Shown: positions 18,583 to 27,925 of the stretch, one piece after another
Layout of the letters: each line of letters starts with the position of its first letter
How positions within the stretch are numbered: position 1 is the stretch's first letter
Assembly (NCBI RefSeq): GCF_003391135.1
Contig: NZ_CP031455.1
Location: forward strand, 1,364,001-1,428,000
Origin: Streptoverticillium olivoreticuli subsp. olivoreticuli
GTDB taxonomy: Bacteria > Actinomycetota > Actinomycetes > Streptomycetales > Streptomycetaceae
DNA: 64,000 bases
Reading direction: 5' to 3'
The notes under the pieces: generated by a model
What the model was told of the DNA's origin: nothing
Database searches by the model: none
Seen by the model: the letters and a program-made list of their open reading frames with translations, nothing else
Translations under genes and position numbers: made by a program

Positions 18583-19523
18583 ACCGCGCGATGCCCACGA
18601 CAGCGAAGTTCCACGACGCCGGGGCCGACAGCGGGGTTCGGCGGCCCCGGACGGCGGGCCGTGCCGAGGTGGTGCGGGACGGGAGCGAGCCGGTGCTCGA
18701 CCTGCGCGACGTGGCCGTCCGCGTGGGCGGCCGCACCCTGTGGTCCGGTGTGAACATCCGCGTCGGCGCGGGAGAGTTCACCGCCGTCCTCGGTCCGAAC
18801 GGGGTCGGCAAGTCCACCATGATCAAGGTCCTGCTCGGCGCACTGCCCGCCGCGCAGGGCGAGGTCCGGGTCCTCGGGGCCCGTCCCGGGCAGGCCAACG
18901 ACCGCATCGGCTACCTGCCGCAGCGCCGTAGCTTCGACGCCTCGATGCGCATCCGCGGCATCGACGTGGTCCGCATGGGCCTGGACGGCGACCGCTGGGG
19001 CGTCCCTCTGCCGCTCCCGACCGCCCGGCGCCGGGCCGCCCGCGAACGTGTCGCCGAAGTCGTCGAGCTGGTGGGGGCGTCGGCGTACGCGCACCGGCCC
19101 ATCGGGCAGTGCTCGGGTGGCGAGCAGCAGCGGCTGCTGATCGCCCAGGCTCTCGTCCGCCGCCCCCGGCTGGTGCTGCTGGACGAGCCCTTGGACAGCC
19201 TCGACCTGTCCCATCAGAGCGCGGTCGCCGCGCTCATAGGGCGGATCTGTCATCACGAGGGCGTGGCCGTGGTCATGGTCGCCCACGACGTGAACCCGAT
19301 ACTCCACCACCTCGACCGCGTCGTGTACCTGGCCGCGGGCGGGAGTGCCACCGGGACCCCGCGGGAGGTGATCACCTCCGGGACCCTGACGGGGCTCTAC
19401 GGCACGCCGGTCGAGGTGCTGACCGCCTCCGACGGCAGGCTGGTGGTCGTCGGCCAGCCGGAGGTACCGGCGCCGCACACCGGCCGGCACGCGCCATCCG
19501 GTGGTGGCCATGCTGTCGGCTGA
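18579..19523 (+). CDS. znuC: Zinc ABC transporter ATPase
   Basis: This 314-residue ATP-binding subunit powers the zinc importer. It has Walker A GPNGVGKST near residue 77, the ABC signature CSGGEQQRL, Walker B LVLLDEP and a VAHD switch histidine. The first 40 or so residues precede the ABC fold and look disordered. I start at the GTG overlapping the lipoprotein stop; an ATG four codons later (18591) is also possible and neither has a clear ribosome site. The 3' end overlaps the first permease gene. Confidence 0.85.
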   Translation: MNRAMPTTAKFHDAGADSGVRRPRTAGRAEVVRDGSEPVLDLRDVAVRVGGRTLWSGVNIRVGAGEFTAVLGPNGVGKSTMIKVLLGALPAAQGEVRVLGARPGQANDRIGYLPQRRSFDASMRIRGIDVVRMGLDGDRWGVPLPLPTARRRAARERVAEVVELVGASAYAHRPIGQCSGGEQQRLLIAQALVRRPRLVLLDEPLDSLDLSHQSAVAALIGRICHHEGVAVVMVAHDVNPILHHLDRVVYLAAGGSATGTPREVITSGTLTGLYGTPVEVLTASDGRLVVVGQPEVPAPHTGRHAPSGGGHAVG

Positions 19524-20415
19524 CCCCGCTTCCCCGGCCTGGTCCTGGGACCTCGTCGGAGACTTCCGGCTGATGTGGTCGTACCCGTTCATGGTCAACG
19601 CCTTTCGCGCGGGCGCGATCGTGGCCGTGGTCTCCGCGGTCGTCGGATGGTTCGTGGTCCTGCGGCGGCAGACCTTCGCCGCCCACACCGTTTCCACCGT
19701 CGCGTTCCCCGGCGCCGCCGGGGCCGTCCTGCTCGGTGTCGGCGCGGTCTACGGCTACTTCACCCTCTGCGTCGCCGCCGCCCTGGTCATCGCCGTGCTC
19801 CGGGGCGGCGGCGACCGCGAGGAATCCGCGCTGACCGGTACGGTGCAGGCCTTCCTGCTCGCCTGCGGCTTCCTGTTCATCGCCCTGTACAAAGGGCTGT
19901 TGGGCGGACCGCAGGCGATCCTGTTCGGCACCTTCCTGGGCATCACCGCACACCAGGTGAGCGTGCTGCTCGGCGTGAGCGTCGTCGTGCTCGCGGTACT
20001 GGCGCTGATCGGGCGGCCGTTGCTGTTCTCCTCCGTCGACCCGCAGGTCGCCGCCGGACGCGGCGTCCCGGTGCGGGCGCTGTCCGTGGTCTTCCTGGTG
20101 CTGCTCGGGGCGGCGACGGCGGAGGCCGGTCAGATCACCGGGACCCTGCTGGTCTTCGCCCTGATGGTGATCCCCGCCGCCACGGCCCGGACCGTCACCG
20201 CCCGCCCGGCCGCGAGCCTCGCCCTGGCCGTGCTGCTGGCCTGCGCGGCCACCTGGCTCGGGCTGGTCGCCGCCTACTACTCGCCCTACCCGCTGGGCTT
20301 CTTCGTGACCTCGTTCGCCTTCGCCGGATACCTCCTCGCGCTGGGTCTGCGCGCGCTGCACGGCCTGCTCGGAAGGACCCGCGTTCCCCTGCCGGCCGAG
20401 GAGGCCGCCCGATGA
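19510..20415 (+). CDS. znuB: Zinc ABC transporter permease 1
   Basis: This is a 301-residue membrane subunit of the ABC-3 (ZnuB/MntB) family with about eight hydrophobic segments and the family blocks LRRQTFAAHTVST near the N-terminus and AAATAEAGQITGTLLVFALM in the second half. It would form the channel with the second permease. I prefer the ATG at 19510 to the GTG at 19501; neither has a strong ribosome site and the gene overlaps the ATPase gene. The stop overlaps the next permease start as ATGA. Confidence 0.85.
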   Translation: MLSADPASPAWSWDLVGDFRLMWSYPFMVNAFRAGAIVAVVSAVVGWFVVLRRQTFAAHTVSTVAFPGAAGAVLLGVGAVYGYFTLCVAAALVIAVLRGGGDREESALTGTVQAFLLACGFLFIALYKGLLGGPQAILFGTFLGITAHQVSVLLGVSVVVLAVLALIGRPLLFSSVDPQVAAGRGVPVRALSVVFLVLLGAATAEAGQITGTLLVFALMVIPAATARTVTARPAASLALAVLLACAATWLGLVAAYYSPYPLGFFVTSFAFAGYLLALGLRALHGLLGRTRVPLPAEEAAR

Positions 20416-21281
20416 CCTTCCTGTCGGCAGGCTCGCCGCTGTCCCAGCCGTTCTTCCAGCACGCCCTGCTCGCCGGAACGTCGATCGCCGTCGCGTGCGG
20501 GCTGGTCGGCTGCTTCCTCGTCCTGCGCGCCCAGGTCTTCAGCGCCGACGCGCTCAGCCACGTCGCCTTCACCGGCGCCATGGCCGCCCTCGCCCTCGGC
20601 TACGACCTGCGCCTCGGGCTGTTCACCGGAACCATCGCCATCGCGCTGCTCTTCGGCACCCTCGGGCGCGAGGCCCGCCCGGACGACGTCGTCATAGGAA
20701 GCGTCTTCTCCTGGATCCTCGGCCTGGGCGCCTTCCTCATCACCCTCTACACCACGTCCCGCAGCACCACCGACGGCAGTGCCGGAGTCAGTGTCCTGTT
20801 CGGATCGGTCTTCGGTATCTCCTCCGCCCACACAGCCACCGCCGCTCTCCTCGCGGGAGGCATCTGCCTGGTGATGCTGCTCATCGCCCGGCCGCTGCTG
20901 TTCACCACCGTCGACGAGGCCGTGGCCGCCGCCCGGGGGGTTCCCGTCCGACTGCTCGGCCACGGCTTCCTCGCCGTGGCCGGAGCCGCCGCCGCCGAGG
21001 CCACCCAGGCGGTCGGCTCCCTGCTGCTGCTCGGTCTGCTCGCCGCGCCCGCCGGGGCCGCGATCCGCCTGACCGACCGGCCGTACCGGGCGCTCGCCCT
21101 GTCCGCCGGCCTGGCGGTGCTGGAGATGTGGGCTGGGCTCTTCGCCTCGTACGCCATACCGAAGATGCCGCCCAGCTTCGCCGTCATGGCCGCCGCCACC
21201 GCGGTCTACGCGGCCACTTTCCTGGTACGGCGACCCACCACCCGCCCACGGGTCGGCACCGCGCCCCCCGTGGGCGCATGA
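20412..21281 (+). CDS. Zinc ABC transporter permease 2
   Basis: This 289-residue protein is a second, divergent ABC-3 family permease, with the blocks LRAQVFSADALSHVAFTGAM and AAAAEATQAVGSLLLLGLL matching those of its neighbour. Two different permease genes in one operon suggest a heterodimeric channel rather than the homodimer of E. coli ZnuB. It is coupled upstream by an ATGA overlap, and its stop overlaps an ATG of the regulator frame. Confidence 0.85.
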   Translation: MTFLSAGSPLSQPFFQHALLAGTSIAVACGLVGCFLVLRAQVFSADALSHVAFTGAMAALALGYDLRLGLFTGTIAIALLFGTLGREARPDDVVIGSVFSWILGLGAFLITLYTTSRSTTDGSAGVSVLFGSVFGISSAHTATAALLAGGICLVMLLIARPLLFTTVDEAVAAARGVPVRLLGHGFLAVAGAAAAEATQAVGSLLLLGLLAAPAGAAIRLTDRPYRALALSAGLAVLEMWAGLFASYAIPKMPPSFAVMAAATAVYAATFLVRRPTTRPRVGTAPPVGA

Positions 21282-21295
21282 GCGAAGGAACGGCG

Positions 21296-21745
21296 ATGGC
21301 AGGCGACCGACCGCGCGTCGCACCACCGCAGGATGTGGCGCTGATCGGACGCTCCACGCAGCAGCGCGCCACAGTCCTGGCCGCGCTCGTCACGGCGGAA
21401 GGCTTCGTCAGCGCCCGGGCCTTGTACAACCGGCTGCTGAACGGCGGTTCGCCCGTCGGCCTCTCCACGGTCTACCGCACGCTGACCGCGCTCGCCGCGG
21501 CCGATCGCGCCGATGTCGTCCGCGACACCAACGGCGAACGCCTCTTCCGCTACCGCCCCGGCCCCGACCACCGCCACTACCTGATCTGCACGGAGTGCGG
21601 CCTCAGCCTGCCCGTCGACTCCGGCCCGGTGGAGAAGTGGGCGGAGAGGATCGCGAGGACATCGGAGTTCGCGAACGTCCGGCACACCGTCGAACTCGCC
21701 GGTGTCTGCCCCGACTGCGGCCGCAGGCACGTACGGGCCCCGTGA
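21296..21745 (+). CDS. zur: Zur-type Fur-family zinc-responsive repressor
   Basis: This 149-residue Fur-family protein has an N-terminal winged helix with SARALYNRLL and GLSTVYRTLTAL (recognition helix). A C-terminal metal-binding half follows, with DHRHYLICTECG and a second cysteine pair CPDC for the structural zinc. Being the last gene of a zinc ABC operon makes Zur much more likely than Fur or Nur. The ATG at 21296 has GAAGGA seven bases upstream; an upstream ATG at 21278 overlaps the permease stop and could also be used. A strong hairpin covers the stop codon. Confidence 0.85.
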   Translation: MAGDRPRVAPPQDVALIGRSTQQRATVLAALVTAEGFVSARALYNRLLNGGSPVGLSTVYRTLTALAAADRADVVRDTNGERLFRYRPGPDHRHYLICTECGLSLPVDSGPVEKWAERIARTSEFANVRHTVELAGVCPDCGRRHVRAP

Positions 21746-21770
21746 CGGGGCGGACACCGCCCCGTCACGG
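21740..21770. terminator. Strong bidirectional hairpin between zur and the GNAT gene
   Basis: A perfect 14-bp stem, CCGTGACGGGGCGG (21740-21753) pairing with 21757-21770 across a 3-base loop, overlaps the zur stop codon and lies 6 bp from the convergent GNAT stop. It lacks a U tract but is the kind of GC-rich hairpin used as a terminator in Streptomyces. Confidence 0.75.
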
Positions 21771-21776
21771 AACGGT

Positions 21777-22688
21777 CTAGCCCAGTTCGAGGCTCGTGAC
21801 GCCGTGGACGCGGTCCTCGCGCGTCGGGGGTACGGGGCCCGTGTACATGCGGACCGTGTGGGAGCTGGGGGTCAGGCCGCGGGACGTGGCGAGGGCCGTG
21901 GCGGTGCGGTGGGGTTCGGGGATGTCGATCCAGACCTCGTCGTCGGGGCCGAGGTGGGCCGTGAGGGCGTCGAACAGCGCTTCCGCGCCCTGGGGCGTAT
22001 CGGCGAACAGCGGGCCTATCCGCCGGCCGTCGCGCGCGGGCCGGATCACTCCGTAGCCGGTGACCCGCCCGTCGTCCAGGTGGACGTAGGCGGTGTGGCC
22101 GGGGGCGGTCAGCCAGCGGGCGAGAAAGGCGCGCCGCTCGGCGGGGAAACACTGCCGGTCGTACGTGGCGACGGCGTCGAGGTGGGCCGAGGTGACGGGG
22201 ACGACGGCCGTCGTCGCCGGAGCCGTGGCGCCGCCGGGGCGGCCCGCGTAGCGGATGGTGGTGTAGGCGGTGGCGAACCCGGCGCGCGCGTAGGTGGCTT
22301 GCTGGGCGGGCACCGCGTCCAGGCCGACCGTACGGGTCCCGGCGTGCGGGAACGCGGCGCGCCAGGTGGCCAGGCCGCGCCCCTGGCCGCGGTGGTCGGG
22401 ATGGACGAGGTAGTAGCCGAGGAAGGCGTAGTCCGGGGAGTAGGTGACGACCGAGACCGCGGAGACGATCCGGTCGCCGAGGCGGCCGATGAAGAAGCCG
22501 GCCGGGTCGGTGGGGTGGAAGCAGGCGAGGTCGCCGGTGCCGGGGTTCCAGCCTTCCGCGGCGGCCCACTCCGCGACGAGGTGCCAGTCGTCCGGCGTGG
22601 CCCGGGTGACGGTGAAGGCGTCGGGGGCGCCGGGCGCGGGAGTCTCGTCGGAGGTGCGCGGGTGCGGGAGTCGGCCGAGGGGGTTCAT
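21777..22688 (-). CDS. Tandem-domain GNAT acetyltransferase
   Basis: This 303-residue protein is predicted to transfer an acetyl group from acetyl-CoA. The N-terminal GNAT domain (about residues 23-150) has the acetyl-CoA loop HPDHRGQGRGLATW, a match to the R/Q-x-x-G-x-G/A motif. The second half (about 160-290) resembles the degenerate C-terminal GNAT-like domain found in related two-domain proteins. The substrate is unknown. A GGAAGGA lies rather far (13 bases) before the ATG, so the start is only fairly sure. It shares the strand of the amino-acid permease upstream, 48 bp away, and may be co-transcribed. Confidence 0.8.
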   Translation of the reverse strand: MNPLGRLPHPRTSDETPAPGAPDAFTVTRATPDDWHLVAEWAAAEGWNPGTGDLACFHPTDPAGFFIGRLGDRIVSAVSVVTYSPDYAFLGYYLVHPDHRGQGRGLATWRAAFPHAGTRTVGLDAVPAQQATYARAGFATAYTTIRYAGRPGGATAPATTAVVPVTSAHLDAVATYDRQCFPAERRAFLARWLTAPGHTAYVHLDDGRVTGYGVIRPARDGRRIGPLFADTPQGAEALFDALTAHLGPDDEVWIDIPEPHRTATALATSRGLTPSSHTVRMYTGPVPPTREDRVHGVTSLELG

Positions 22689-22736
22689 GCGGGTTGTTCG
22701 TTCCTTCCCGGAAAGGTGACGGAGTGGTCGGAGAGG

Positions 22737-24278
22737 TCAGATGAGGTCCATCGCGGCGACCTCGTCGGGCCGTCCGTAGCTGACGGGCCCTTGGAAGCGG
22801 CGGCGGGCGCTGGCGAACCACCAGACGGTGGCGATCAGCAGGACGGCACCGAGCGCGATCGGCGCGTAGTTGAAGGAGGTGACGGTGAGCGGGGAGGCCT
22901 GGGGCAGCATGAACAGCACGTTGCTGATCACGATCCAGGTCACGGCGACGCGCGCGATGGGCTTGCCGTAGCGCCCGAGGTTCCAGGGGCCGGGCTCGAA
23001 GCTGTCGTCCAGCCGCAGGCGCAGGAAGATGGGGACGCCGTAGGCGAGGAAGAGGCCGACGACGTTGACGCTCACGACGGCGGTGAACGCGGTGTGGGAC
23101 CACCAGCCGGGCAGGACCAGCACCAGCGGGCAGGCGGCGGCGAGCCACACGGCCTTGACGGGGGTGCGGGTGCGCGAGGAGACCGAGTGCCACCAGCGGG
23201 AGCCGGGCATCGCCCCGTCCCGGGAGAAGGCGAAGATCTGGCGGGTGTTGCTGGTCATGTTGGCGAGGCCGCAGAAGAGCATGGCGCCGATCACGATCAG
23301 CAGGAGCAGCCTGGCGGTGCCCATGCCGAGCGCGTCGACGAGGATCTGCACCGGGGGCGCCGACGCGTCCGCTTCCCCGTCGTAGTCGCGGATCGCGTAG
23401 ACCAGGGCCAGCATGAGGATCAGTCCGGTGAGCGCGGAACAGACGATGGCGCGCATGATGCCGCGGGGCGCGTTGACGGTCGCTTTGACGGTCTCCTCCG
23501 ACATATGGAAACTGCCGTCGAATCCGGTGAAGGTCCAGCTGGTGACGAGCAGACCGAGCATTCCGCCGTAGATCGCGCTGTCGAATCCGGTGTTGTTGAC
23601 GAAATGGGTCGCGTACGAGACCGGTTGGTGCTGGTCGGGGGTCACCGTGAGCGTCACGACGATCACGACCATGCCGACCAGCAGCCACCATACGGAGATC
23701 CGGTTCACCACGGCGACGAGCTGGACCGTATAGGTGTTGGCGAGCGCCTGGAGCAGCAGGATCACGGCGGTGATGCCGACGGTGTGCCGGGGATCGGGGT
23801 CGTAGGACGGCCACTGCATGGCGATGAAGGCCTGGATGAAGGTGGCGGCCGCGTAGTTGGTGGCGGCCGTGCCGCCCACCTGTCCCACGAAATTGAGCCA
23901 GCCCGTGTACCAGGACCAGGCGCCGCGGTGCCGCTTGGCGAGTTTGCCCGCGGAGAAATACAGGGCGCCGCTGGTCGGGTAGGCGGAGGCGATTTCCCCC
24001 ATGGCGGCGCCGACGAAGAGGACCATGACGGACACGCCGATCCAGCCGAACACGAGAATCCGCGGGCCGCCGGCCGTCATTCCGAATCCGAAGGAGGAGA
24101 AGATCCCGGAAATGATATTGATGATCGTGAAGGATATCGCGAAATTGTCGAAGGCCCGGAACCGGCGGGTCAGTTTCCGCGGGTAGCCCATGGCGTGCAG
24201 CGTCGCGTCGTCGTCCAGGGCGAGGGGCGCCGTTTGGCGGCGGGCTCTCATGCGGACGAGGAATGCGGGTTCGGGCAC
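22737..24278 (-). CDS. APC-family amino acid permease (GABA/choline permease-like)
   Basis: This 513-residue transporter with about 12 hydrophobic segments resembles the amino-acid/choline branch of the APC superfamily (UGA4, GABA permease-like). Diagnostic parts are FDNFAISFTIINIISGIF near residue 45 and the family block FAFSRDGAMPGSRWWH with the downstream R-TPVKAVW. The GTG at 24278 is chosen because AAAGG lies eight bases upstream, whereas the GTG two codons earlier is too close to that site. The substrate is not predictable, but amines or GABA-like compounds are typical for this branch. It is followed by the GNAT gene. Confidence 0.82.
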   Translation of the reverse strand: MPEPAFLVRMRARRQTAPLALDDDATLHAMGYPRKLTRRFRAFDNFAISFTIINIISGIFSSFGFGMTAGGPRILVFGWIGVSVMVLFVGAAMGEIASAYPTSGALYFSAGKLAKRHRGAWSWYTGWLNFVGQVGGTAATNYAAATFIQAFIAMQWPSYDPDPRHTVGITAVILLLQALANTYTVQLVAVVNRISVWWLLVGMVVIVVTLTVTPDQHQPVSYATHFVNNTGFDSAIYGGMLGLLVTSWTFTGFDGSFHMSEETVKATVNAPRGIMRAIVCSALTGLILMLALVYAIRDYDGEADASAPPVQILVDALGMGTARLLLLIVIGAMLFCGLANMTSNTRQIFAFSRDGAMPGSRWWHSVSSRTRTPVKAVWLAAACPLVLVLPGWWSHTAFTAVVSVNVVGLFLAYGVPIFLRLRLDDSFEPGPWNLGRYGKPIARVAVTWIVISNVLFMLPQASPLTVTSFNYAPIALGAVLLIATVWWFASARRRFQGPVSYGRPDEVAAMDLI

Positions 24279-24354
24279 AGCCACAGCCTTTCTGATGGAT
24301 TGACGGTACAGCCGTCGGGGCGCGCCGGACGGCTCGATCCGGTCGCCGGGACGG

Positions 24355-25308
24355 TCAGGCGGCGGGGACGGGAAGTCCGCAGAGGCGTCTGACGCGGGTC
24401 AGTTGCTCCTCGGGATCGCCGAACGCGCTCCAGGGCATCCGCGAAGCGTACGGGCCCATGGCCGTGAGGACGGCACGCGCCTCGTTCTCACGGTGCGACA
24501 TGAACAGCGCGTGCGCCAGATAGGCGAGGTCCAGCACCGGGGTGAAGCGGTAGCCGGCCACGTGCGGGAACCAGTTCTCGTAGACCCCCATGGCCGTTGT
24601 CCGCCACTGGTGTTGCTCCCATGTGCGGTGCGCCAGCGGAGCGGCCGGGTCGTGGTCCTGGACCAGGGTCACCAGCGGGAGCAGGCGCAACGGCGAGGAC
24701 GCGGGTGCCCGTTGACCGAGGAACGCGGCCACGTCCCACGCCGCGTTCGCCGAACCGCCGTGCCGGCTGAAGAAGAACGCCAGAAAGCGGTGGTGCGCCT
24801 CGCGGTGCCAGGGATCGAGACGGAGGATGCGGGCCAGCAGCGACCAGGGCCCCGGCGGCGCGGTGAGAAGGCCGCGCGGGGCGGGGTCGCGGGGCCGGTG
24901 ATAGCGGGCCAGCGTCAGCTTCGCGACCAGGGGTGTGGGGTCCGCCGGTGACATTTCCGCGGCGCGTTCGCATGCTGCCAGCGCGATGCGCCCGAGGGCG
25001 ACGGCGCGCCGGTCGCGTTCGTCGGCGGCGCGCAGTGCCCGCAGCACCGCCACGCGCGCCCAGAGCAACGCGGCTTCCGCGCCCGGCTCTTCGGCGAGCC
25101 AGCGCTCCGCCAGATCGGAATCCGCCGCCTCCGACGCGAGTACCGACGACCGGTGGGCCCGCAATCCGAAATCCTCCCGCGCTTCTTCCAGTACGTCGTG
25201 TGCGCTCAGGTATCGCCCTGCCTGTACGTCCACGCAGGCGCGCGCCAGTCGATGGTCCCCGGCCGCCGGATGCCAGACGTACTGCCCCTCGAATAATCCA
25301 GCGGTCAT
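24355..25308 (-). CDS. Unknown helical-repeat protein
   Basis: I do not recognise this 317-residue protein. It has no signal peptide or membrane segment. It is rich in Ala, Leu and Arg with helix pairs that look like degenerate tetratricopeptide-type repeats (for example GRYLSAHDVLEEAREDFG at about residue 30). Conserved-looking blocks are FLAFFFSRHGGSANAAWD and NWFPHVAGYRFTPVLDLAYL. The ATG has AGGAG three bases upstream. It stands alone between a permease and a decayed transporter gene. Confidence 0.6.
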   Translation of the reverse strand: MTAGLFEGQYVWHPAAGDHRLARACVDVQAGRYLSAHDVLEEAREDFGLRAHRSSVLASEAADSDLAERWLAEEPGAEAALLWARVAVLRALRAADERDRRAVALGRIALAACERAAEMSPADPTPLVAKLTLARYHRPRDPAPRGLLTAPPGPWSLLARILRLDPWHREAHHRFLAFFFSRHGGSANAAWDVAAFLGQRAPASSPLRLLPLVTLVQDHDPAAPLAHRTWEQHQWRTTAMGVYENWFPHVAGYRFTPVLDLAYLAHALFMSHRENEARAVLTAMGPYASRMPWSAFGDPEEQLTRVRRLCGLPVPAA

Positions 25309-25442
25309 GCTCTCCTGCCGATCCTGCCGACGACACCGCCCATGCCGAACTCGGCCCGTAACTCTCCCCCGGCCCCTCGGCAGCACGCCACACCCTACTC
25401 AGCATCAAGTCGAAACGGAACGGGTCATCCGAATTACCTGGT

Positions 25443-26705
25443 TCAGCAGCATTTTCCAGGCCCTTCGGAGTTGCGCTCGGACTCTCGCCTTTCATCGATA
25501 TCGAGTAGACCGCTGGCATATGCCACTCGAATCCCCACGAACACCCGGGAGCGGCCCGCACCGATCCCGGAGGATGCCGGGCGCTTCCGGCGAGCGGCCT
25601 GATGGCGCAGGGCCCCGGAACGGCGCAGCGCGGTGGCACGTCCCGTACTGGCGACACGTCGGTGCAGAAGCTCGTTCTCGCTCGGCCCCGCTGCGCCGAG
25701 CCCGAAGTAGACCAAGCCGTAACCGGCCGCGGCGAAACCCATGGATACCGCACCTGTGAACACGGCGGTGGCGCCGAGGAGGAGCAGGCCGCTCGCGCTC
25801 ACGCCGAGGCTCACCAGGACCACGCGCTCACCACTGCCCGTGAACCGGGCGGCGAGCGGTGCGAGATGACTCCCGATGCCTGAGCAGACGAATCCGGCGC
25901 AGGCGAGCGCGGCGAAGAGCATGGCACCCGATTCCGGCGCTCCGGTGAAAGCCGCGGCACGGCCGGGCGCAAGGAGTTCGACCGTGGTCAGGGCGCTGCC
26001 GGCGGCGCCCGCGCTGAGGAGTATCCGGCGGACGAGCGCGTCGCGTGCGCCCAGCCGCAGTCCGTCCGCGACGGTTACCGGGATGCTCCGGAGTACGGCA
26101 CGCAGAGTGCTGGGTTGGCGGGGCGGCTCGGGCAGGGCCGTGAGGACGTACAGCACGAAGACGGTCTCGGCCACCGCGCCGAGCAGCGGTGGGACGGAGA
26201 GAGGGACTATCAGTCCGGAGGTCGCTTCACTCAGCCGGGCGCCGATGTCGGGGCCGCGGCCGAGCAGCCAGGGAAGGGCACCGCCGACGAGGGTACCCGT
26301 GGCGAGTGCGACGGATATCGCGGTGCCCCCGCGAGCCAGGCCCGTGCGCAGCTCGGCGTCGGGGCCGGAGTGGGCCTGGACAGCATCGACGTACCAGGCC
26401 TCGGCGGGGCCGCTGGACAGGGCGCGGCCCGCGCCCATGAGGGCCATGCCGAGGGTGAGTGCCCAGGAGGAGGTGCCCAGCCCTTGGAGGGTGAACGCGG
26501 CCAGGTTCAGCAGGCCGGCGGAGGCCAGCACGGTGCGGCGCCCCAGTACGTCGCACAGCCCGCCGGTGGGCAGTTCCAGCGCGGTGGCGGCGAGGGAGTG
26601 CGCGACGAAGAAACCCGCGACGGCCAGGCCCAAGGGGAGCCAGAACAGGACGCAGGCTGTGACGTAACGGCGGCGCGCGGCCCGTAAGTCCAACGGCCCG
26701 GTCAC
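25443..26705 (-). pseudogene. Decayed MFS transporter
   Basis: The translation from the GTG at 26705 begins like a drug-efflux MFS protein (TGPLDLRAARRRYVTACVLF), but the segment between FWLPLGLA and VAGFFVAHSLA is too short. About 20-25 residues, one transmembrane helix, appear to be deleted in frame. It continues with recognisable MFS blocks (ELPTGGLCDVLGRRTVL, GPSENELLHRRVASTGRATA). After about 25650 the frame changes to an Arg-rich nonsense tail with no last helices. The GTG overlaps the ancestral stop of the ArsR-type gene as GTGA. Both lesions together make function unlikely. Confidence 0.7.
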
Positions 26706-27248
26706 AATGCTCCCTCGGCGTCCGGCGCCACCGGGTCCGGGGCACGGGGTGCGAGGGGCAGTCCGGCGGTGATGAGCACGACGTGCGCGGCACGGGGGTC
26801 GGCTTCGTCGCGGGTGGTGAGTTCCGCCAGCTTCCGGTCGAGGGCCTCCCACAGTTCGGCGAGCGACTCTGGGGTCAGGCGGGGCATCGTCGCTGATCCC
26901 GGCCGACTCCAGCCATTCCGGGCCCAGCCTCCCGGCGGCGACGTCCGCCTCGTACCGGGCGAGCGATGCCTCCAGGTGCTGGACCTGGCGTGCACGGGAG
27001 AGGCCGAGAAAAGCCCGGCTGTCCGGTGAGGTGTTCATCGCCTTGTTGTCCCAGGAGGTCACCGCGTGCACCGCCCGCCAGCGACGCTCCCGCCCGTCAC
27101 GGTGCTCCGCCTCGGCGACGAACGCGTACTTCGCCAGAACTCGCAGGTGATAGCTGGTCGAAGCGGACGACTCCCCGGTCCTGACGGCGAGTTCACTCGC
27201 GGTGGCCGCCCCGTCCTGCCGCAGCAGCCCGAGCAACCGGATGCGCAA
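26702..27248 (-). pseudogene. Frameshifted ArsR-type regulator
   Basis: The N-terminal part is a clear winged helix (RIRLLGLLRQDGAATASELA, then STSYHLRVLAKYAFV). The frame is lost near 26880, in a CCCC run after the codons for ISDDA. Reading on in another frame restores a family-like tail (RLTPESLAELWEALDRKL) that stops exactly where the MFS gene starts, with a GTGA overlap. A single-base insertion therefore explains the break. Upstream, coding-like sequence (VLKALTHPLR) continues but no ATG or GTG start is found, so the start may also be lost; 27248 is a TTG. A sequencing error remains possible for the single indel. Confidence 0.7.
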
Positions 27249-27340
27249 GGGGTGTGTGAGGGCCTTCAGGACCCCTTCGAGAGGAACTCTGCCCGGCGCC
27301 GCCAGATACGCTGATCGTCTGTCGGACGGGAGGGATCACG

Positions 27341-27774
27341 GTGAGCCAGTACTTCAGCGTGGGTGACGAGACCCTGTGGAATCCATCCAACGGCGCATCC
27401 CGGATGTTCCTGAACCAAGTCGCGATCTTCGAAGTGGAGTTGGGCATCCCGTCCGGCCTCGGCCCCATGGAGGCCGACGAGTGCCAGGTCGACCCGGCCG
27501 CCTTCGCGGCTTTCACCGACGCCCTGCTGCATGGCACCGGAAGACGCACCATGCCGTCATACTCGCGCTCTCCGAGGGATTCGTCGCCACCGTGCTGGCC
27601 CTGGCCGGACGCGCGGGCGCCGAGGTGCGCTGGACACCACCTGAAGCCGACCCCGGCGAGGGACTCAGAGATGTACAGGCCGGCCCAGCCGTTCCTGCCG
27701 CCGTGGATGACGAGGCTTGGAGGGCGGGGCTGCGGGCGAAGTCGCGGGAACTGGACCGATTCATGGCACGCTGA
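27341..27774 (+). pseudogene. Frameshifted DUF6086-type protein gene
   Basis: The GTG at 27341 starts a protein beginning SQYFSVGDETLWNPSNGA, which matches a small Streptomyces family of unknown function that I recall as DUF6086. After PAAFAAFTDALL near 27528 the frame breaks. The family-like continuation HHAVILALSEGFVATVLALA is found in a different frame and runs to 27774. One missing base near CTGCTG would explain it. The family has no known role. The gene diverges from the broken ArsR-type gene and lies just before the CRISPR array. Confidence 0.7.
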
Positions 27775-27779
27775 TCGGT

Positions 27780-27925
27780 CCTGAGCCTCCCCCGCAATGC
27801 GGCAACGTACAGGCACGCGACAAGCTACGCCTCACCCGGAAAGGAACTGAATGACTGGGATGTCAGAATCGGCTGTGGTGAGCAAAGACTGGTCTCCAGC
27901 AGAGTAAAGCCGCTGGTCATCTCCT
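27780..27925 (+). promoter_or_regulatory. Putative CRISPR leader
   Basis: This stretch between the broken DUF6086-type gene and the first repeat is more AT-rich than its flanks (for example GGAAAGGAACTGAATGACTG) and holds no gene. It sits at the end opposite the degenerate terminal repeat, and the repeat orientation matches type I-E arrays transcribed rightward, so it is the likely leader and promoter. Confidence 0.5.

Noticed and set aside
25443..27248. A single 601-residue regulator-transporter fusion
   Set aside because: The join runs through a nonsense Arg/Pro-rich stretch; restoring one base gives two separate genes overlapping by GTGA.
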